Source: Sycobia sp. Sy_11 (Eukaryota; Arthropoda; Insecta; Hymenoptera; Epichrysomallidae). Taken from it: a DNA stretch of 64,000 bases. Location: the NCBI GenBank assembly GCA_018907035.1, contig JACCIC010000003.1, forward strand, positions 2,518,001 through 2,582,000, read 5' to 3'. Below, piece after piece: positions 52,201 through 64,000 of this stretch (its first letter is position 1; each line of letters starts with the position of its first letter). The notes beneath the pieces are model-generated. The model saw only the letters and a program-made list of their open reading frames with translations, was not told the origin of the DNA and did not search any database. Both the position numbers and the translations under genes were made by a program.

Positions 52201-52664
52201 TAAACTGTATATTACAATTTCATGTTCAAATAGTTCCAGCATTGAATCGTGTTGCACGTAAATTAAACATAGACTGCGCTCCAGCATGCGTTGGCTTTAA
52301 TTTTGGATGCAGAGGAGCCTTACCTGCTTTTGAAGGTTTTGTTGTTTGTGAAGAATTTGAAGATACTTTGCGACAAGCTTGGGAGCAAGAACAAATCGAA
52401 TCACAAAAACGCGCTAAAGAAAAACGTGAAAAAAGAATTTATGGAAATTGGAAAAAGCTTATTAAAGGATTACTTATAAGAATGAGGCTTACAGAAAAGT
52501 ACAATTTTTGTGATGAAGAAGAAAATATCAATATGGATACAGAAAAAGAGAAAAACGTAACAATTAAAAAAAGACCAAATATAACTACAAAAAAATCTAC
52601 AACTAAAACGCTAAAAAGAAGCAAACAAGATTCTAGTAATATAAAGAAAAAAATTAAAAAATAA
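49296..52664 (+). CDS. XPC: XPC / Rad4 nucleotide-excision-repair damage sensor, complete, 5 coding exons
   Basis: XPC binds distorted DNA with Rad23 and starts global-genome nucleotide excision repair in the nucleus (family knowledge). Exons: 49296-51074, 51144-51349, 51410-51674, 51756-51924 and 52234-52664. The lengths 1779+206+265+169+431 stay in phase and give 949 aa, close to the usual 900-950. The N-terminus is acidic and Ser-rich. The transglutaminase-like fold starts near residue 198 ([12 protein letters not shown]) and includes [20 protein letters not shown] near 281-300. A Lys-rich linker covers about 330-565. The fold resumes with [15 protein letters not shown] and [22 protein letters not shown]1 has [14 protein letters not shown] and VPLGH; BHD2 has [18 protein letters not shown]3 has [20 protein letters not shown] and ACVGFNF. 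The tail is basic. The first donor is a weaker GTTTGT, chosen because it alone gives phase-0 joining to KKAKHPVLY. An AATAAA sits at 52669. Confidence 0.95.
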
Positions 52665-52668
52665 TTTT

Positions 52669-52674
52669 AATAAA
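52669..52674 (+). terminator. Candidate XPC polyadenylation signal AATAAA
   Basis: AATAAA lies only a few bases past the XPC stop codon and is followed by a T-rich stretch. If it is used, the 3' UTR would be unusually short. Later signals in this AT-rich DNA may be used instead. Confidence 0.3.
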
Positions 52675-52679
52675 AAATT

Positions 52680-55655
52680 TTTTTACAATTTCTTCTTTAT
52701 AGAATTCAATACTAAAAATATAATATCTAATATATAATTATTGGATTTGATATATTTGTATATATTAGAAACAGTAGAAAACTTGTAAGGAATTCCAAAT
52801 GTTTTTTTTATAATATTATCTGAAATACTTTTTATATATATTTGAATCTTTTTCTTTGGTTTGTTGTTACCCAAATTTGTCAATATCCATGTATAATTTA
52901 TAGTCATGCATATATCAAGAGAGACTCTTCTTTGCAAATGGTTATTAAATGCTACTCTTGATGGACATAGACATAGGTAAAGCGATGCTCCATGCTACAA
53001 CGTACCTCATTACAATTTTTTGTAAATATAAATTAATAAAAAAAAGCAGAAACATTCTGAATAGCACATTTCAAAAAAATGTTCAGGAGAGAACTATATA
53101 TTCATTAAATTTCAATTGGAAGCTGAAATGATTTTTTGCCAATATTAGCTCAAAATAGAAAATTGTGCAGCTCTTTTAAAATCATAGGTAATTGTTAGAA
53201 TTTTGTTTTATTTAAACCAGACTAATAATATTTTAAGTTAATTTTTTACAAACTAACAAATACTTAAATTTTTATTTCTTCTACAAAATATAAAAACAAA
53301 CAATTGTTTTAAAATAAACTTTGTATTATAAATATCCATGAAATCGTAAGTCTTCAGAAAAGATTATTGTCTTCACTTATATTTTCTAGTTTTAAAGAAA
53401 ATTTTAAAATAAATCTATCCTTGAAAATTAAATGGGGTAATATAATATTAAATAAGGATTCTAATAACATTAAAAATAATGGGATACAGTAAACAATATA
53501 GTCAATAGTCGAACGTAAAATTAATTTACAAATATTTTATTTTAACACAGATATCAGCGAGCATTTGCAAAAAAGCACATAAAAATAAAAGTTTTTCTAT
53601 CATTCATTCAACCATTATTTTAATAATTTTTTAATAATACATAATATATTAATTATATTCAAAAACATAATATACTCTTGAATAAAAAATTGTTATAATT
53701 ATGACATTTTTTTGCTTAAAAAATCTTTATAAAAAGTACCTACATCATCTGACGTTGAAATGCAACTGTTCAAAATTTGAATTATAAAAATGGGTGCTTC
53801 TTTAAAATATATGTATTTAAATATAGCAATATTTTAATTTTCATAAGTATGATATATTCAGAATGGCTGATAGTATTTAGCAGAATATTCAAAAAGGAAT
53901 ATTTTAATTTGTATTTACTTGTTTTTATTTTATATTAAATATATTTAGTATTTTTATAATTTTTATATAAATATATAAATACATTCTATTGTAAATAAGG
54001 ATTGAAGATAAGTATCCTTGTTGAAAAAATGAGATAAACCAATAGAAATTTTTTAATTTTTGAAGCTAAAAAAAGTCTTATAAAAATTTTATTCGGTTTT
54101 ATAAATTTATAACAGCAATTTATATTATAAATGCAATAAAGTACTTATTACTGTACATATTTATGAAAAACAAATTTCAATTATTATTAAGAAAAAATCA
54201 AATACGAATAATATCATAAAAATTATTTTAATTAGCATGAAGAAGGCATATCCGTCCACAAGATTGAGTGGCCAAATACTAATATAAACTAATACTAATT
54301 GCTAATTAAAATTCAAAATTGGGACCTGCAGACATCTCTATATCAGGTAACGCTAGAAACATGTTAGAAAATCAGCAGGCATCTAAACAATAAATCATAA
54401 AATATTTGATATCTATAACATAGCATTGGAAAAACTAGTAAATTACAGTAGCAGAGACACAGATAATAAGAAAACATCTGTGATGCAGATGTTGTGAAGC
54501 TATAAAATGCAAATCATAATGTAGAACTGCTTAAATGCAGTTTACAATCTTTCTAACGTTTAACGACTATTCTCAAATAGTTATCGCCATATTATTTAGA
54601 GAAGATTTCAATAACATAAAGTAATTTTTTAAATAAATTGAACAATGACTATCTTAAAACGTTTTTTATTTTTACACGATTAGTTTACAACTTCTTACTT
54701 GTACTTTATCTATTGCATATTTTTATTAAAAATATAGAAATTTGATTTGAACATTAATTAATTTATATTTTTTTAGAATTTTATATAAATTAAATCAAAC
54801 TTATAGTTTAAATTATTCTAAAGAATATATAATAAAATATGTGGTTAGTTTAGTATAGTTGCAAATTTATTAAAACTGAATTAAAGTATCACAATTTCCA
54901 GATCACAAACTTGGATTTCAGACGCACATACTTATACACAATAAAAATTATTTTATACGCAAAATTTTGTAATCTATATCCATAATACATCAGAACTAAT
55001 ACATTTAAATTCAACTACTAATACTTACAATTTAAAATTTTCTTTATAATAATTACTTTACAGAGAACTAATATTTAATTGAAGTAATATAAAAATTAAT
55101 AATTTGTACTTGAAGTAAAGAAATTTAATTTTTTGTTTTAAAAGCATCACGTATTTACAGAATATTTTTTATATTTAGTACCATGTATTCACTTTTAGCA
55201 AAGTAACAGAAATAAAAAAAAGAAAATGAATATTACTTTTTAATCATTGTATATTATCTTACAGTCAAAATTTAACCAATCAATTTAGAAGTTCTGATGT
55301 ATCTTACATCGCAAAATCTTACAAAACTAATGCATTATAATTATTTTATAAACTTTTTAATGATTTCTGAAATAATTTTATTTTATGTACAATGTGTACA
55401 TATTCATTTTAGTTTATTATTTGTATGTTACCTAACTAAAATCTTTGTACATGTGTAAATAATATAAATGTAGAATAGCATCTTGTATTGTTAGAACACT
55501 GTCATATTTTTATAATAAACTTATTCTTTCTTTATTGAAGTAAAAAATTTTTTTTATTTGCCACTGTTTATCTGTATTTGTACTTTATAAAGATTTCTAT
55601 TGATATTATGATTAATTTGTTTAATCATAGAAATTTAGTTCAAGAAAAATAAAAC
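52680..55655. other. AT-rich interval between the convergent XPC and ChaC2 genes
   Basis: No reading frame or known repeat. It presumably includes 3' UTR of one or both genes, with many possible AATAAA signals on both strands. Confidence 0.45.
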
Positions 55656-56670
55656 TTACTTAATAGATATATTATGATTATTATGATTTCGTTGATCAAA
55701 TTCTAATGCTTTTTTATCCTTCTTTAAAAGTTCTAAACGTTTTACTGCATCTTCCAATTTGTACAAATGTTCGTCATATACTTTTGGAGCTATTGTACGC
55801 ATTGCAGCTGCTAAATTATATAAATACTCTGTATTGCGACCACTAATACCAACACATTCAGCTATATGACCAGCTATCGTGTCAATATCTTCATGTCCTG
55901 CAAAGCTTGGATTATCTTCATGGCCAATATAAATAAATAAATGAAATGGTCTTTCTTCTACTTGTGGGTGACTTGGGTAGAACAGAACATCTTTTTTATC
56001 ATAACCTGTTTCTCTAAAATCAAGATGCTGTGTTACAGTTTCAATATTTTCACTAGCAATTTTATAAGCACAGCCCCATACTTCATCTTCAAGACTATTT
56101 GAGGCAAGGAGTGTAACAACTCGTCCAGGCTACAAGAAAATACTTTATAATTTATTTTATCAATTTAAATATTTAAATGTTAAAAATTTACTAAACTTTT
56201 ACTTTTCTTTAATTATTCATATTTAAAAAATCAATAATTTCTAAACAAATTAATAATAAATTATTTAATATATATATATAACAATAAGTTGATGATATAT
56301 AAAATAACTATGATTGTTTTTAATTAATAACAATTAATAAATTAATTAACAAGTATTAACAATTAATAAATATATTTATGTAATTTATGCTATTAATCAA
56401 AAATTAAATATCAGTAAAAAAAAATTAATTTATCATATTTTTGTTATATTAAATTTGTATATCATAGTAGTACTATAAATACAAAGATCTAAGTATCAAA
56501 ATAGAAATTTAATGAAAACAATTTAAAAAACTTACTCGACCTGGAACTCCTCTGTGATCTGTACTTTTTTGATAAAATCTTCTGATGTATCCTTTTATGT
56601 GACCAATAATTTTTTCTTCATATGGAAAATCAGCCTTCCATATTAATGATCCATATCCAAACACCCACAT
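55656..56670 (-). CDS. CHAC2: ChaC2-type glutathione-specific gamma-glutamylcyclotransferase
   Basis: This cytosolic enzyme family cleaves glutathione to 5-oxoproline and Cys-Gly (family knowledge). Two exons on the minus strand, 56670-56536 (135 bases) and 56129-55656 (474 bases), are joined by a phase-0 GTAAGT/TTGTAG intron and give 202 aa plus TAA. The protein opens [20 protein letters not shown], matching the usual start and the glutathione-binding YGSL turn of ChaC2. [18 protein letters not shown] spans the splice. LDFRETGY near residues 81-88 carries Glu85, the likely catalytic acid by family position, and [16 protein letters not shown] follows. The length is a little above the usual 180-190 because of a charged, Asn/His-rich tail. 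A splice acceptor lies 16 bases upstream of this ATG, and an upstream mini-exon could add 8 residues. The gene converges on XPC. Confidence 0.93.
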
Positions 56671-57336
56671 ATTTTTTTCTTGTTTACTAAAAAGTAAAAT
56701 AATAAGAAAAATTTATTTATAAAAAGAATGACTAATATCCGATATGTATATTTAATTGTAAGGCTATGAAAAATTCTAATAAATGTAAGACTGCACTTTG
56801 TTCGCACTAGAAAGTTGTTGGACAACATTGATATTTGTATAGGTAAGACAAGTACTGTGGGAAGCATTAAATTTCAATCTATGTAAACAAGGAAACTTGC
56901 CTGGAAATAAGAGTATGCTATATGTAATGCATGCAACAGTAATAAAGATTATTTTTATTACACATATCAGAAAAAATTTTTGAACAGTATTAAATATAAT
57001 TGTTTTTAAAATTTTAAATGACTGTTTGATATTGATTAGAATTATTAGTGATTTTATAATTATCCAATTCATATTTTGCTATATCAATATAGTTAAATAA
57101 AAGTGTTAACATATGTAGGTATTTTTAAATCATGCTAATAGTAGTGTTCTTTATTTGCGGGACGAGCGTGCAACAATCGAAATTAAGTATATAAATTCTA
57201 TCATCGACTTAATGTACGAAGGTCAAAATCCCAAAAATAACGCTCAAGAATGCAGTCTCATTCTATATGAAAGAATGAACTCTAGTAAAAAAATTGTCAA
57301 AAGATTAATAAGTTAATCAAAAAGTTTAAAAAATAC

Positions 57337-57344
57337 CTTTTCAT
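57337..57344 (-). CDS. Possible upstream mini-exon giving ChaC2 an earlier start
   Basis: The minus strand has ATGAAAAG followed by a GTATTT donor at 57336. The ChaC core exon has an acceptor ending at 56687, with the 16 bases 56686-56671 before its own ATG. Joining them gives 8+16 = 24 bases, an in-frame MKSKQEKN ahead of MWVFGYGS. It could instead be an untranslated leader exon with an upstream ATG that happens to be in frame. The ChaC2 family usually begins at MWVFGYGS, so the downstream start is the safer choice. Confidence 0.4.
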
Positions 57345-57700
57345 AACTACACAATAATGATAGATCCAAAAATCCTTAAATTTAAATTACTACAATAATA
57401 CTGCCGCAATACGTCGTCGCGTTCGGGCTGGAGACATCAGCCAGCTGCTATACTGAAGCTTTGCCCTTCGTTCTGCGGATGAGAATTTTGAAGACGCGTA
57501 GAACGCGCACATTTCATCTGACACAATCCGCGCCCGACTGATCGATGTCCAGACTCTGGACTCTCCGGATGCCAGTTCTGCTGTGTTCTACCAATGCCAA
57601 TTGCCGCTGATGCCTCTGTCTTGCCCCTATCTCGAATGCTGATGTAATCTTTCGCGTCAGTTTAGTCAGTTTCAGCTTTCAGTAATTCAGTATATATACT
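57345..57700 (-). promoter_or_regulatory. Candidate ChaC2 promoter / 5' leader region
   Basis: A GC- and CpG-richer block (57400-57670) stands out from the AT-rich surroundings. It lies directly upstream, on the minus strand, of the ChaC leader exon that ends at 57337. No clear TATA box was found. The call rests on position and composition only. Confidence 0.35.
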
Positions 57701-57778
57701 TACCTATGTAGGTATAAATTCAATATTCCCCAACCAACTCATCTCTTTCTCTCTGTCTCACTCTATCACTCTATCACC

Positions 57779-57927
<149 letters not shown>

Positions 57928-58121
57928 GCAATATTATTTCCTGGTCGATGGTGAGTTGGTGATTGGTGAACGCGCGTTGCGCTCGCGCACTTGTCACGCA
58001 CGCACGTGGGCATGATGCACCGCACACATCGAATTAGAATACGAATAGCAATTCGTATAATTTTACAAGATTATAACAATATATATTACAACTTAATGCC
58101 CTTGATGGATTCGCGCGTTAA

Positions 58122-58168
58122 ATGTGTGTGTATGTGTGTGTGTGTGCGTGTGCGTGAGTGTGTGTGTA
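58122..58168. repeat. (GT)n imperfect microsatellite
   Basis: A GT run with GC and GAGT interruptions. Confidence 0.88.
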
Positions 58169-58504
58169 GTTCAAATATAGAATATTTTCAAGCTTGTGAA
58201 ACTTTCCACTCCAAAAAAACTCCAAAAAATAAAACATCGGATGTAAAGAAAACCTTTTAATCTCTTTTAACTCTGTTGTACAATGAGTATTAGAATGAGC
58301 ATGTCCTCTCCTCACTGAACTTCTAAATAGCAAACTTTAAAGAATTTCAAAGTACATCTTGAAAATGAAGTAAAGCATGTTTAAAATGTGCAACGGTAAT
58401 GGTTAATGATTATTGCTTATATTTAATTGCTTATTGCGTATATTTACTAAAAATTCAGAATTTCGTCCAAGTACTATGGAATATAAACCCGCACCGATGC
58501 TATA

Positions 58505-58506
<2 letters not shown>

Positions 58507-58558
<52 letters not shown>

Positions 58559-58584
58559 ATGTGTTATGTTATGTTATGTTATGT
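58507..58584. repeat. (AT)23 followed by (TTATG)n
   Basis: An AT run to 58552, then four to five TTATG pentamers. Confidence 0.93.
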
Positions 58585-59276
58585 ATTATATCATCGACAT
58601 AATATATCACCAAATTGTAATGTTCACAAAATGATAAATCTCATGGCAAATCGATTAAAAAATTAAGCTAAATTGTTAAGTGTTTTTTGATCTATCATGT
58701 CATAATAATATATCAAGTTTTTTTAACAAAAATTGTAAACAATTCTTTTTTATCTTTATACTATATTTCTGCAATGAGAAAATATACTATATTTCTTTGT
58801 AAAATACTTTAATTGTGCTTATGTCGAATTGGTCTGTAAGACTAATAGAAATATTTATTAATTTATATTTCTTTGTAATTGAATTTAAATAATTTTCACC
58901 AATCAAATAACAAAAGACCAATTATTTTATGTTTCATTTTATATTGTAAAGTATATATTTACAATTTTAACAAATACTATCTTATATATTGAAGTTTACT
59001 GCTTAATATTATTACATATCTGCGCCTATAAATTCCAAAGAAAAGAATATAAATCTTAAAATATTAATCTTGGCATGTTTATTGGGAAAAATACTATACT
59101 AATAATATGTTTAAATCGGTTTACATTTTATGAATAACAGGTGTTTTATTGCGATTGTTATTTCGATGCCTTTCATAACAGCAAAACAAGTTTAACGCAA
59201 TGAAATAATTATCAAATTTTAACAAACAACAAATTTAAAGCTAATTTTTATCTTATATATAACTTACATTTATATG

Positions 59277-59279
<3 letters not shown>

Positions 59280-59338
<59 letters not shown>

Positions 59339-59340
59339 AT
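59280..59340. repeat. (AT)25(GT)n microsatellite
   Basis: An AT run with a short GT end. Confidence 0.95.
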
Positions 59341-59733
59341 ATGTATCCAGTTAATTTTAAAGTTTATTGAGATTTTAATGAATCTAATATTAATACATGA
59401 GTATAAATAAAACTTAAGTATTGTTGTTGGATAGAGACATAATTATATTAAGCTATTATATAGAGAATCTCATCGTCGTATGAGGGAATAGTGAATCAGA
59501 AAGTATAAATATGGGATGAAATTGATTTAGGAATTTACAATGAAATCAAGTTTACTTTTCTCGAAATCGATGAATTATCCATATACATATATAAGTTTAC
59601 ATTTGGAAGAAGTTTCCGACAGAAACTCTTCTTGGAAATTTAGAAGTGTTTTTTTCAGTTGTGTATGTGGCCCTCGTTGCGGCCTCGCGGGTGCAAGATC
59701 ATGTGCGCGGCAACGACTTAATTGTTACACATG

Positions 59734-59775
59734 CAGGGCCGAACTATAGACTATTATGAGGCCCGGAACTATCCT
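59734..59775 (+). mobile_element. Possible hAT-like terminal inverted repeat fragment
   Basis: CAGGGCCGAACTATAG followed by GAGGCCCGGAACT resembles the CAGGGCCG ends of some hAT elements. No partner end or transposase was found, so this is a weak call. Confidence 0.2.
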
Positions 59776-61309
59776 TAAATCTGACGCTCCTTTAAGGACA
59801 TCATTTTTATGCTACTATAATACTATTTTTGTAAATAAATATTTTATTTAATAAAGAAAAATAGAATTTATTTCATAACTTTTCCGACTGGTTTTTAAAA
59901 TATTTAAAAAATTTGGATTATAAAATTTAAACAAATGATTTTTATCTATATTTTTTTCTATAATTTCCTAATTAATTAAGTTAGTATGTCTAATAATTCT
60001 AATAAATATTTTTTTATGACCAATGTTGCTAATAAAGCTCGCGTTATAATAAGATAATCAACGGCTAACATAGTTGACAGAGGTACATATTACAATAGTT
60101 ACTTTACAAAAAAAAGTGTTTTTATCTCTAAATGTATATATACACATACGACGCGTGTGTGCGGTATTATAGGCGCTCTCAGCCAGCATACATACCAGTA
60201 TACATAGAATTAAAATTATTTAGATTTTGAGTAGAACAGGTGTACGTACTGAAAGTAAGGCTAGCTTATGTGCAGTCGAGTCATATTTAATAATTTACAA
60301 AATATTAGTTATTGATTAATTTGTTTAGGAGATCTGAAAAATTATTATATGAAAAAATTTTAAAAAGCTGCATTTAATCAATTTTGAATTGTTGTAATAT
60401 CTTTAATGGAGGCTCATCCTGCATAACAAATATAGAATTACAGCACAAAAATTTTTTTTCCTCCAGCTTATACAAGAAGATGCGATATTTTATTGAATCT
60501 TTTTTGTTCATAATGTTATATATTTAAAATATTATCTTCATTGAAACGAAAATGCTTTACTTTTTCACGTTCTATACTAATTCGATGCTTTGTTATTCGA
60601 ATGAATTCGAAGATTAATTACTATTTAAATTATTTAATATTATAAATCTGAAATTTTGTGCCGTGAAAAACAACACGTTCAATGATACTTATTTATTCTT
60701 TAGTACATCACAGCACGTCTATACTTCGACGTCTATTTATGTACAGGCTGTTTCATAAAGCGTCAAACAGACTTATACAATATTATATTATATAAAATGT
60801 ATAATTATATTCAAGATAATTTTTATAATTAAAGCGATTGAATTTTTCTGCAATTGGATAAACTTTTGTATCACTTTTATAGTTTACAGTAGTAAATAGT
60901 TATGTAGTTCACTATATACACTACACATATAAACATTGATACACTATTTTACGTAAATTTTCTCAATTAGAATTTTAAATAGTTTTATGAACAAGACATA
61001 ATTAAGTTAAAAATTCCCATTTTTATTATGTTACGTATATAGCGTTGAATACTAATAGAATAAGTATAAATCAGGAAAAACGGGCATCTAGCTTGTTCAA
61101 CCAGAGATAGTCGAACTCGGCATTTTTCATTTATATTTATGTGAATTATATAAAGTTGACTATAATTTTCCAATGTTTTTGAGCGCTGAATTGAAATCTG
61201 GATTCTGAATTGCGCCACAAGGTCAGAAATTTGAAATATTTTAACCGAATATAAAAAGAACATGTCGTTTTTGACCGGATAGGCATAAATTAAGATAGTA
61301 GTACATACC

Positions 61310-62254
61310 TTTCTCTAGCATCATTATGTCAGGAATGGTTAGAGATGGTGAAGAAAGAAAAAGAAATACCCGACTTACGGAAACTGAAGGAAGGTATAGT
61401 GCAAATAAAAACATGTTTCGGTTAATCTGGAATGGCTCGTAATGAAAAGGAAAAAGGATTCAAAATTCGTTCAGATGAAATTAAAATAAAAGTATCAAGA
61501 AATATAGTCTATATCGATACTTTTTGGCAACTGAAAGTTGACAATTCCTTGGAATCTCTTGGCCAAAAGTTCATAAAAATAAGATACATTCGAAGGGGGA
61601 GAATGCTGTTATAGCTAAATTAGTTTGAAACAGAAAAGGATGTAGTTATAAAAGCTATCTTATCGATCTTGATGGAGTCAACAAAAGTGATCGTACTGAC
61701 TCATAAGGAAGTCGTAACTATATCTTAAATATAGATCAGAACTTCTATCGAAGTTCTGGTAAAAATAATTGAGGATATAAGGTCGCCTTACTATGGCACA
61801 TAGGGAGCTACTGCTTTGCTAACTGTCACAAAAAACTGGTTAAGAATATGAAATTTGAAAATTGGCGGAATAAATTACCGTGTTAGACAGCGAGAAAATC
61901 GTATTTCAGATGTCATCAGATGGCACATAAAGAAAAAACTACCAAAGTTTATTTGCTGGGCTCGTCAATAAAAAGACAGGGAACCAATTCCTAGACGTAC
62001 AATACTTGTTAGAATCAATGAGAAGTTGTAATGTAAAGGTAACTAATGATCTATGGAGAAAATCTCTACTCTATAGCAAAAGAAAAAAATTTTTGCATAG
62101 TGGACTTGACCTGTATCGATCCTAGGCTCATGAGGGAAGGTTTAAAATGGAAAGTAATGGAAAATTAATGATTGTTACAGAAAGAGAGAAACAGGGGTTA
62201 TTCTGTTGTACAGTATCAGTTCCAATAAAACTGGCAATAAGCGCTGGGTGAATG

Positions 62255-62312
<58 letters not shown>

Positions 62313-63920
62313 GAGAGAGAGGGAGAGGGAGAGAAGGAGAGAAAGAGAGAGAGACAGAGTTGGATAACTTCAATTGCAATAGAAGATCTTGGGTTCGTCA
62401 TTATAACTGAGGTAAAAGATCTGAACCTTCCCCATGTACTAACGTAAGCCTATGATGCATTTATGACTTTTAAATCTAAGCACCGCGGTGATTTACCGGT
62501 TTATAGTTAAAGTAGAGACAATGATTTTAAAACATGAGTTTTTGTATTTTGAGAAGATTATATCAGCGTGTAATACAGAGGTAATGTAGGACGCAGAGTA
62601 TGTAATTAAAAATAAATTATGAAATTAAAAAAAGTAGCTCAAGGGGACTATTTAATTGCTATAAAAATGTGTACTGACAGCTTTGTTAGTTCAATCTTCC
62701 ACAAACAAGTGGTTCACTATTTGTTTTCAGAACATTTAGAAACATCCGCTGGCTCTGATCTTCATATATATGTCCATTCTTATTTTCATATCAGTTGTTT
62801 GGATGATTTAATTAGTCTTGACTAGCCATGAAAACTACTGCACTAGATCTTCTTTGTATCTTTAAGAAAGTATTCGACTCCTATATTAAGAAAGAGGTTT
62901 TTCAGACGCAGTGAAAAAGCACAAAGGTTGATTTTTAAACGAAGTAAACCCCTGCTTGATCCATCTTTCTATCGAACTCTTTGTATTTTCGATATCATTG
63001 GAAAAAAATTTGATTATATGTGCTAGATTAGGCTGTAATATATAGACTATATAGTTTAAATTTAAATTAGTTTGGTCACCTTAAAGGACGCATAACTATC
63101 GACGCTGTTGATAGAATAATGGGTATTGCCTATGATACAATGCAAGGCACGCGATACTTAAAGGCGTATGTCCTGCTATTGCTCTGCGCATACAGAATAT
63201 ATTAAAGTCATCCCGATGGATAGATATTGTCAGGACTCAACAAATGCTTGCGATCTCGCTATATCTCTGAAAGTTTTTGTTTAGCTATGTGTCTAATCGA
63301 AACCTGTTATAAGATATCAATAAAGGCAGATACTTTTACAAGATTATTAGAGACGTGCCAAAGAGATTGGTTATTGGACTCCTGCTTTAAAATATGCTAT
63401 ACGGCAGCTTATTAAATATGTCGATCCAGATGGGTTATCAATGAAATCATACGATGAGGAGGATTAAATAATTTAGTCATACTTTGTGAAGCTCCAATGT
63501 AGACTGATACTATGTTACTATTGGCCAGCGTGTTAGCCATATAGCTAGGCCCAACGTAACTTATGCTTAATACAGAATATTAAATATTACGCTTTCAATA
63601 ATTATTGAGCTAATTCCAGTTGATATTTTAACAATGATAGAGATATGGTATATCGCAGATACAAATAACGATTAGATAGAATAGAAGTAGTTGAAGGATA
63701 CATCCACAAGAAATGGTCGAACAAGACCATAGAAAAATGACAACGAAAATAGAATACAGCTAGGAAGAGTACGCGCATTCACATTATTATCCTAAAAGTG
63801 GTTGAATGTATAAGACCGGCAACACTAGATTGATTAATATTCGCCTGACAAAGGTGTTCACAGGGTAGAGTTAATTTTGCAATTATTTTCATCGAATCTG
63901 TATAAACAATAATAAGATAT
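61310..63920 (+). pseudogene. R1-clade non-LTR retrotransposon relic
   Basis: Only fragments survive, in changing frames with many stops, but in the expected order. A gag zinc-knuckle remnant YFRCHQMAHKE lies near 61900. The end of the endonuclease reads VDLTCIDPRLMREGLKWKV near 62105-62160. RT fingers read KPLLDPSFYRTLCIFDIIGK near 62950-63010. Next comes GHLKGRITIDAVDRIMGIAY near 63077-63140, then LKSSRWIDIV near 63205. A C-terminal piece CEAPM-stop-TDTM near 63490 corresponds to the YGAP.WAD.. motif, followed by IPVDILTMIEIWY near 63615. The catalytic YADD region was not found. A (GA)n run at 62257-62354 interrupts it. Assignment to R1 is from remembered motif patterns. Confidence 0.7.
62257..62354. 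repeat. (GA)n microsatellite, imperfect
   Basis: A GA run with GGGA and AAGA interruptions, inside the R1-type relic. Confidence 0.95.
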
Positions 63921-64000
63921 ATGTAATGAATTGATGAAGACATGGAGCACTTTCTATTCTACTATTCAATATTTCAAGAAGACTAGGAACATTTCAACAT

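Larger units (their letters stand above)
57930..61305. other. Non-coding DNA with microsatellites
   Basis: No gene recognised. A CpG-richer stretch at 59660-59780 includes the possible hAT-like end. The rest is AT-rich. Confidence 0.4.

Overview
The window looks like nuclear DNA of an arthropod, most likely an insect. It is very AT-rich, and genes are split by introns with GT/AG borders. Long (AT)n, (CT)n and (GT)n microsatellites occur throughout, and many decayed transposable elements of types common in insects are present. The protein-level resemblances would fit Hymenoptera, but nothing I can read here settles the order.

Three conserved host genes can be assembled from the sequence. On the minus strand at 18.6-21.6 kb is a complete G-type cyclin (5 coding exons, 345 aa). 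On the plus strand at 49.3-52.7 kb is a complete XPC/Rad4 DNA-damage sensor (5 coding exons, 949 aa). On the minus strand at 55.7-56.7 kb is a ChaC2-type glutathione-specific gamma-glutamylcyclotransferase (2 core exons, 202 aa). Its in-frame upstream mini-exon at 57.34 kb could add 8 residues. The XPC and ChaC genes converge tail to tail. All exon joins were checked for reading phase by counting bases. The three genes have no evident shared pathway.

The rest is mostly repeats. At 5.7-10.5 kb there is a large inverted repeat with arms of about 0.8 kb. It encloses a broken Ty3/gypsy gag-pol fragment, and its left arm is interrupted by a 1176-bp solo LTR with a 5-bp target duplication; the right arm preserves the empty site. 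At 10.9-12.4 kb is a transposon with related terminal inverted repeats that holds a Mutator-like transposase fragment, and a shorter relative sits at 16.6-17.3 kb. A 60-bp minisatellite lies beside the first of these. At 12.8-13.9 kb is a dead irritans-type mariner.

From 22 to 39 kb the sequence is largely AT-rich and non-coding. Three GC-richer patches have strong minus-strand splice donors (30.55, 31.22 and 37.50 kb) and could be remote first exons of the cyclin gene. A hairpin-forming repeat lies at 38.35-38.91 kb. From 39.2 to 46.3 kb there is a nested repeat cluster. It holds a Helitron-like 5' end, a Jockey-type retrotransposon deletion derivative, the main array of the 60-bp minisatellite with an orientation flip, Helitron-like 3' ends in a tandem duplication, and a tRNA-Thr-derived SINE-like sequence. 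The last 2.6 kb (61.3-63.9 kb) is a decayed R1-clade retrotransposon with recognisable gag knuckle, endonuclease and RT pieces.

No CRISPR, operon or prokaryotic feature is present. I found no wholly new gene system. The most unusual structures are the inverted repeat with captured retroelement and nested solo LTR, and the flipped 60-bp minisatellite.
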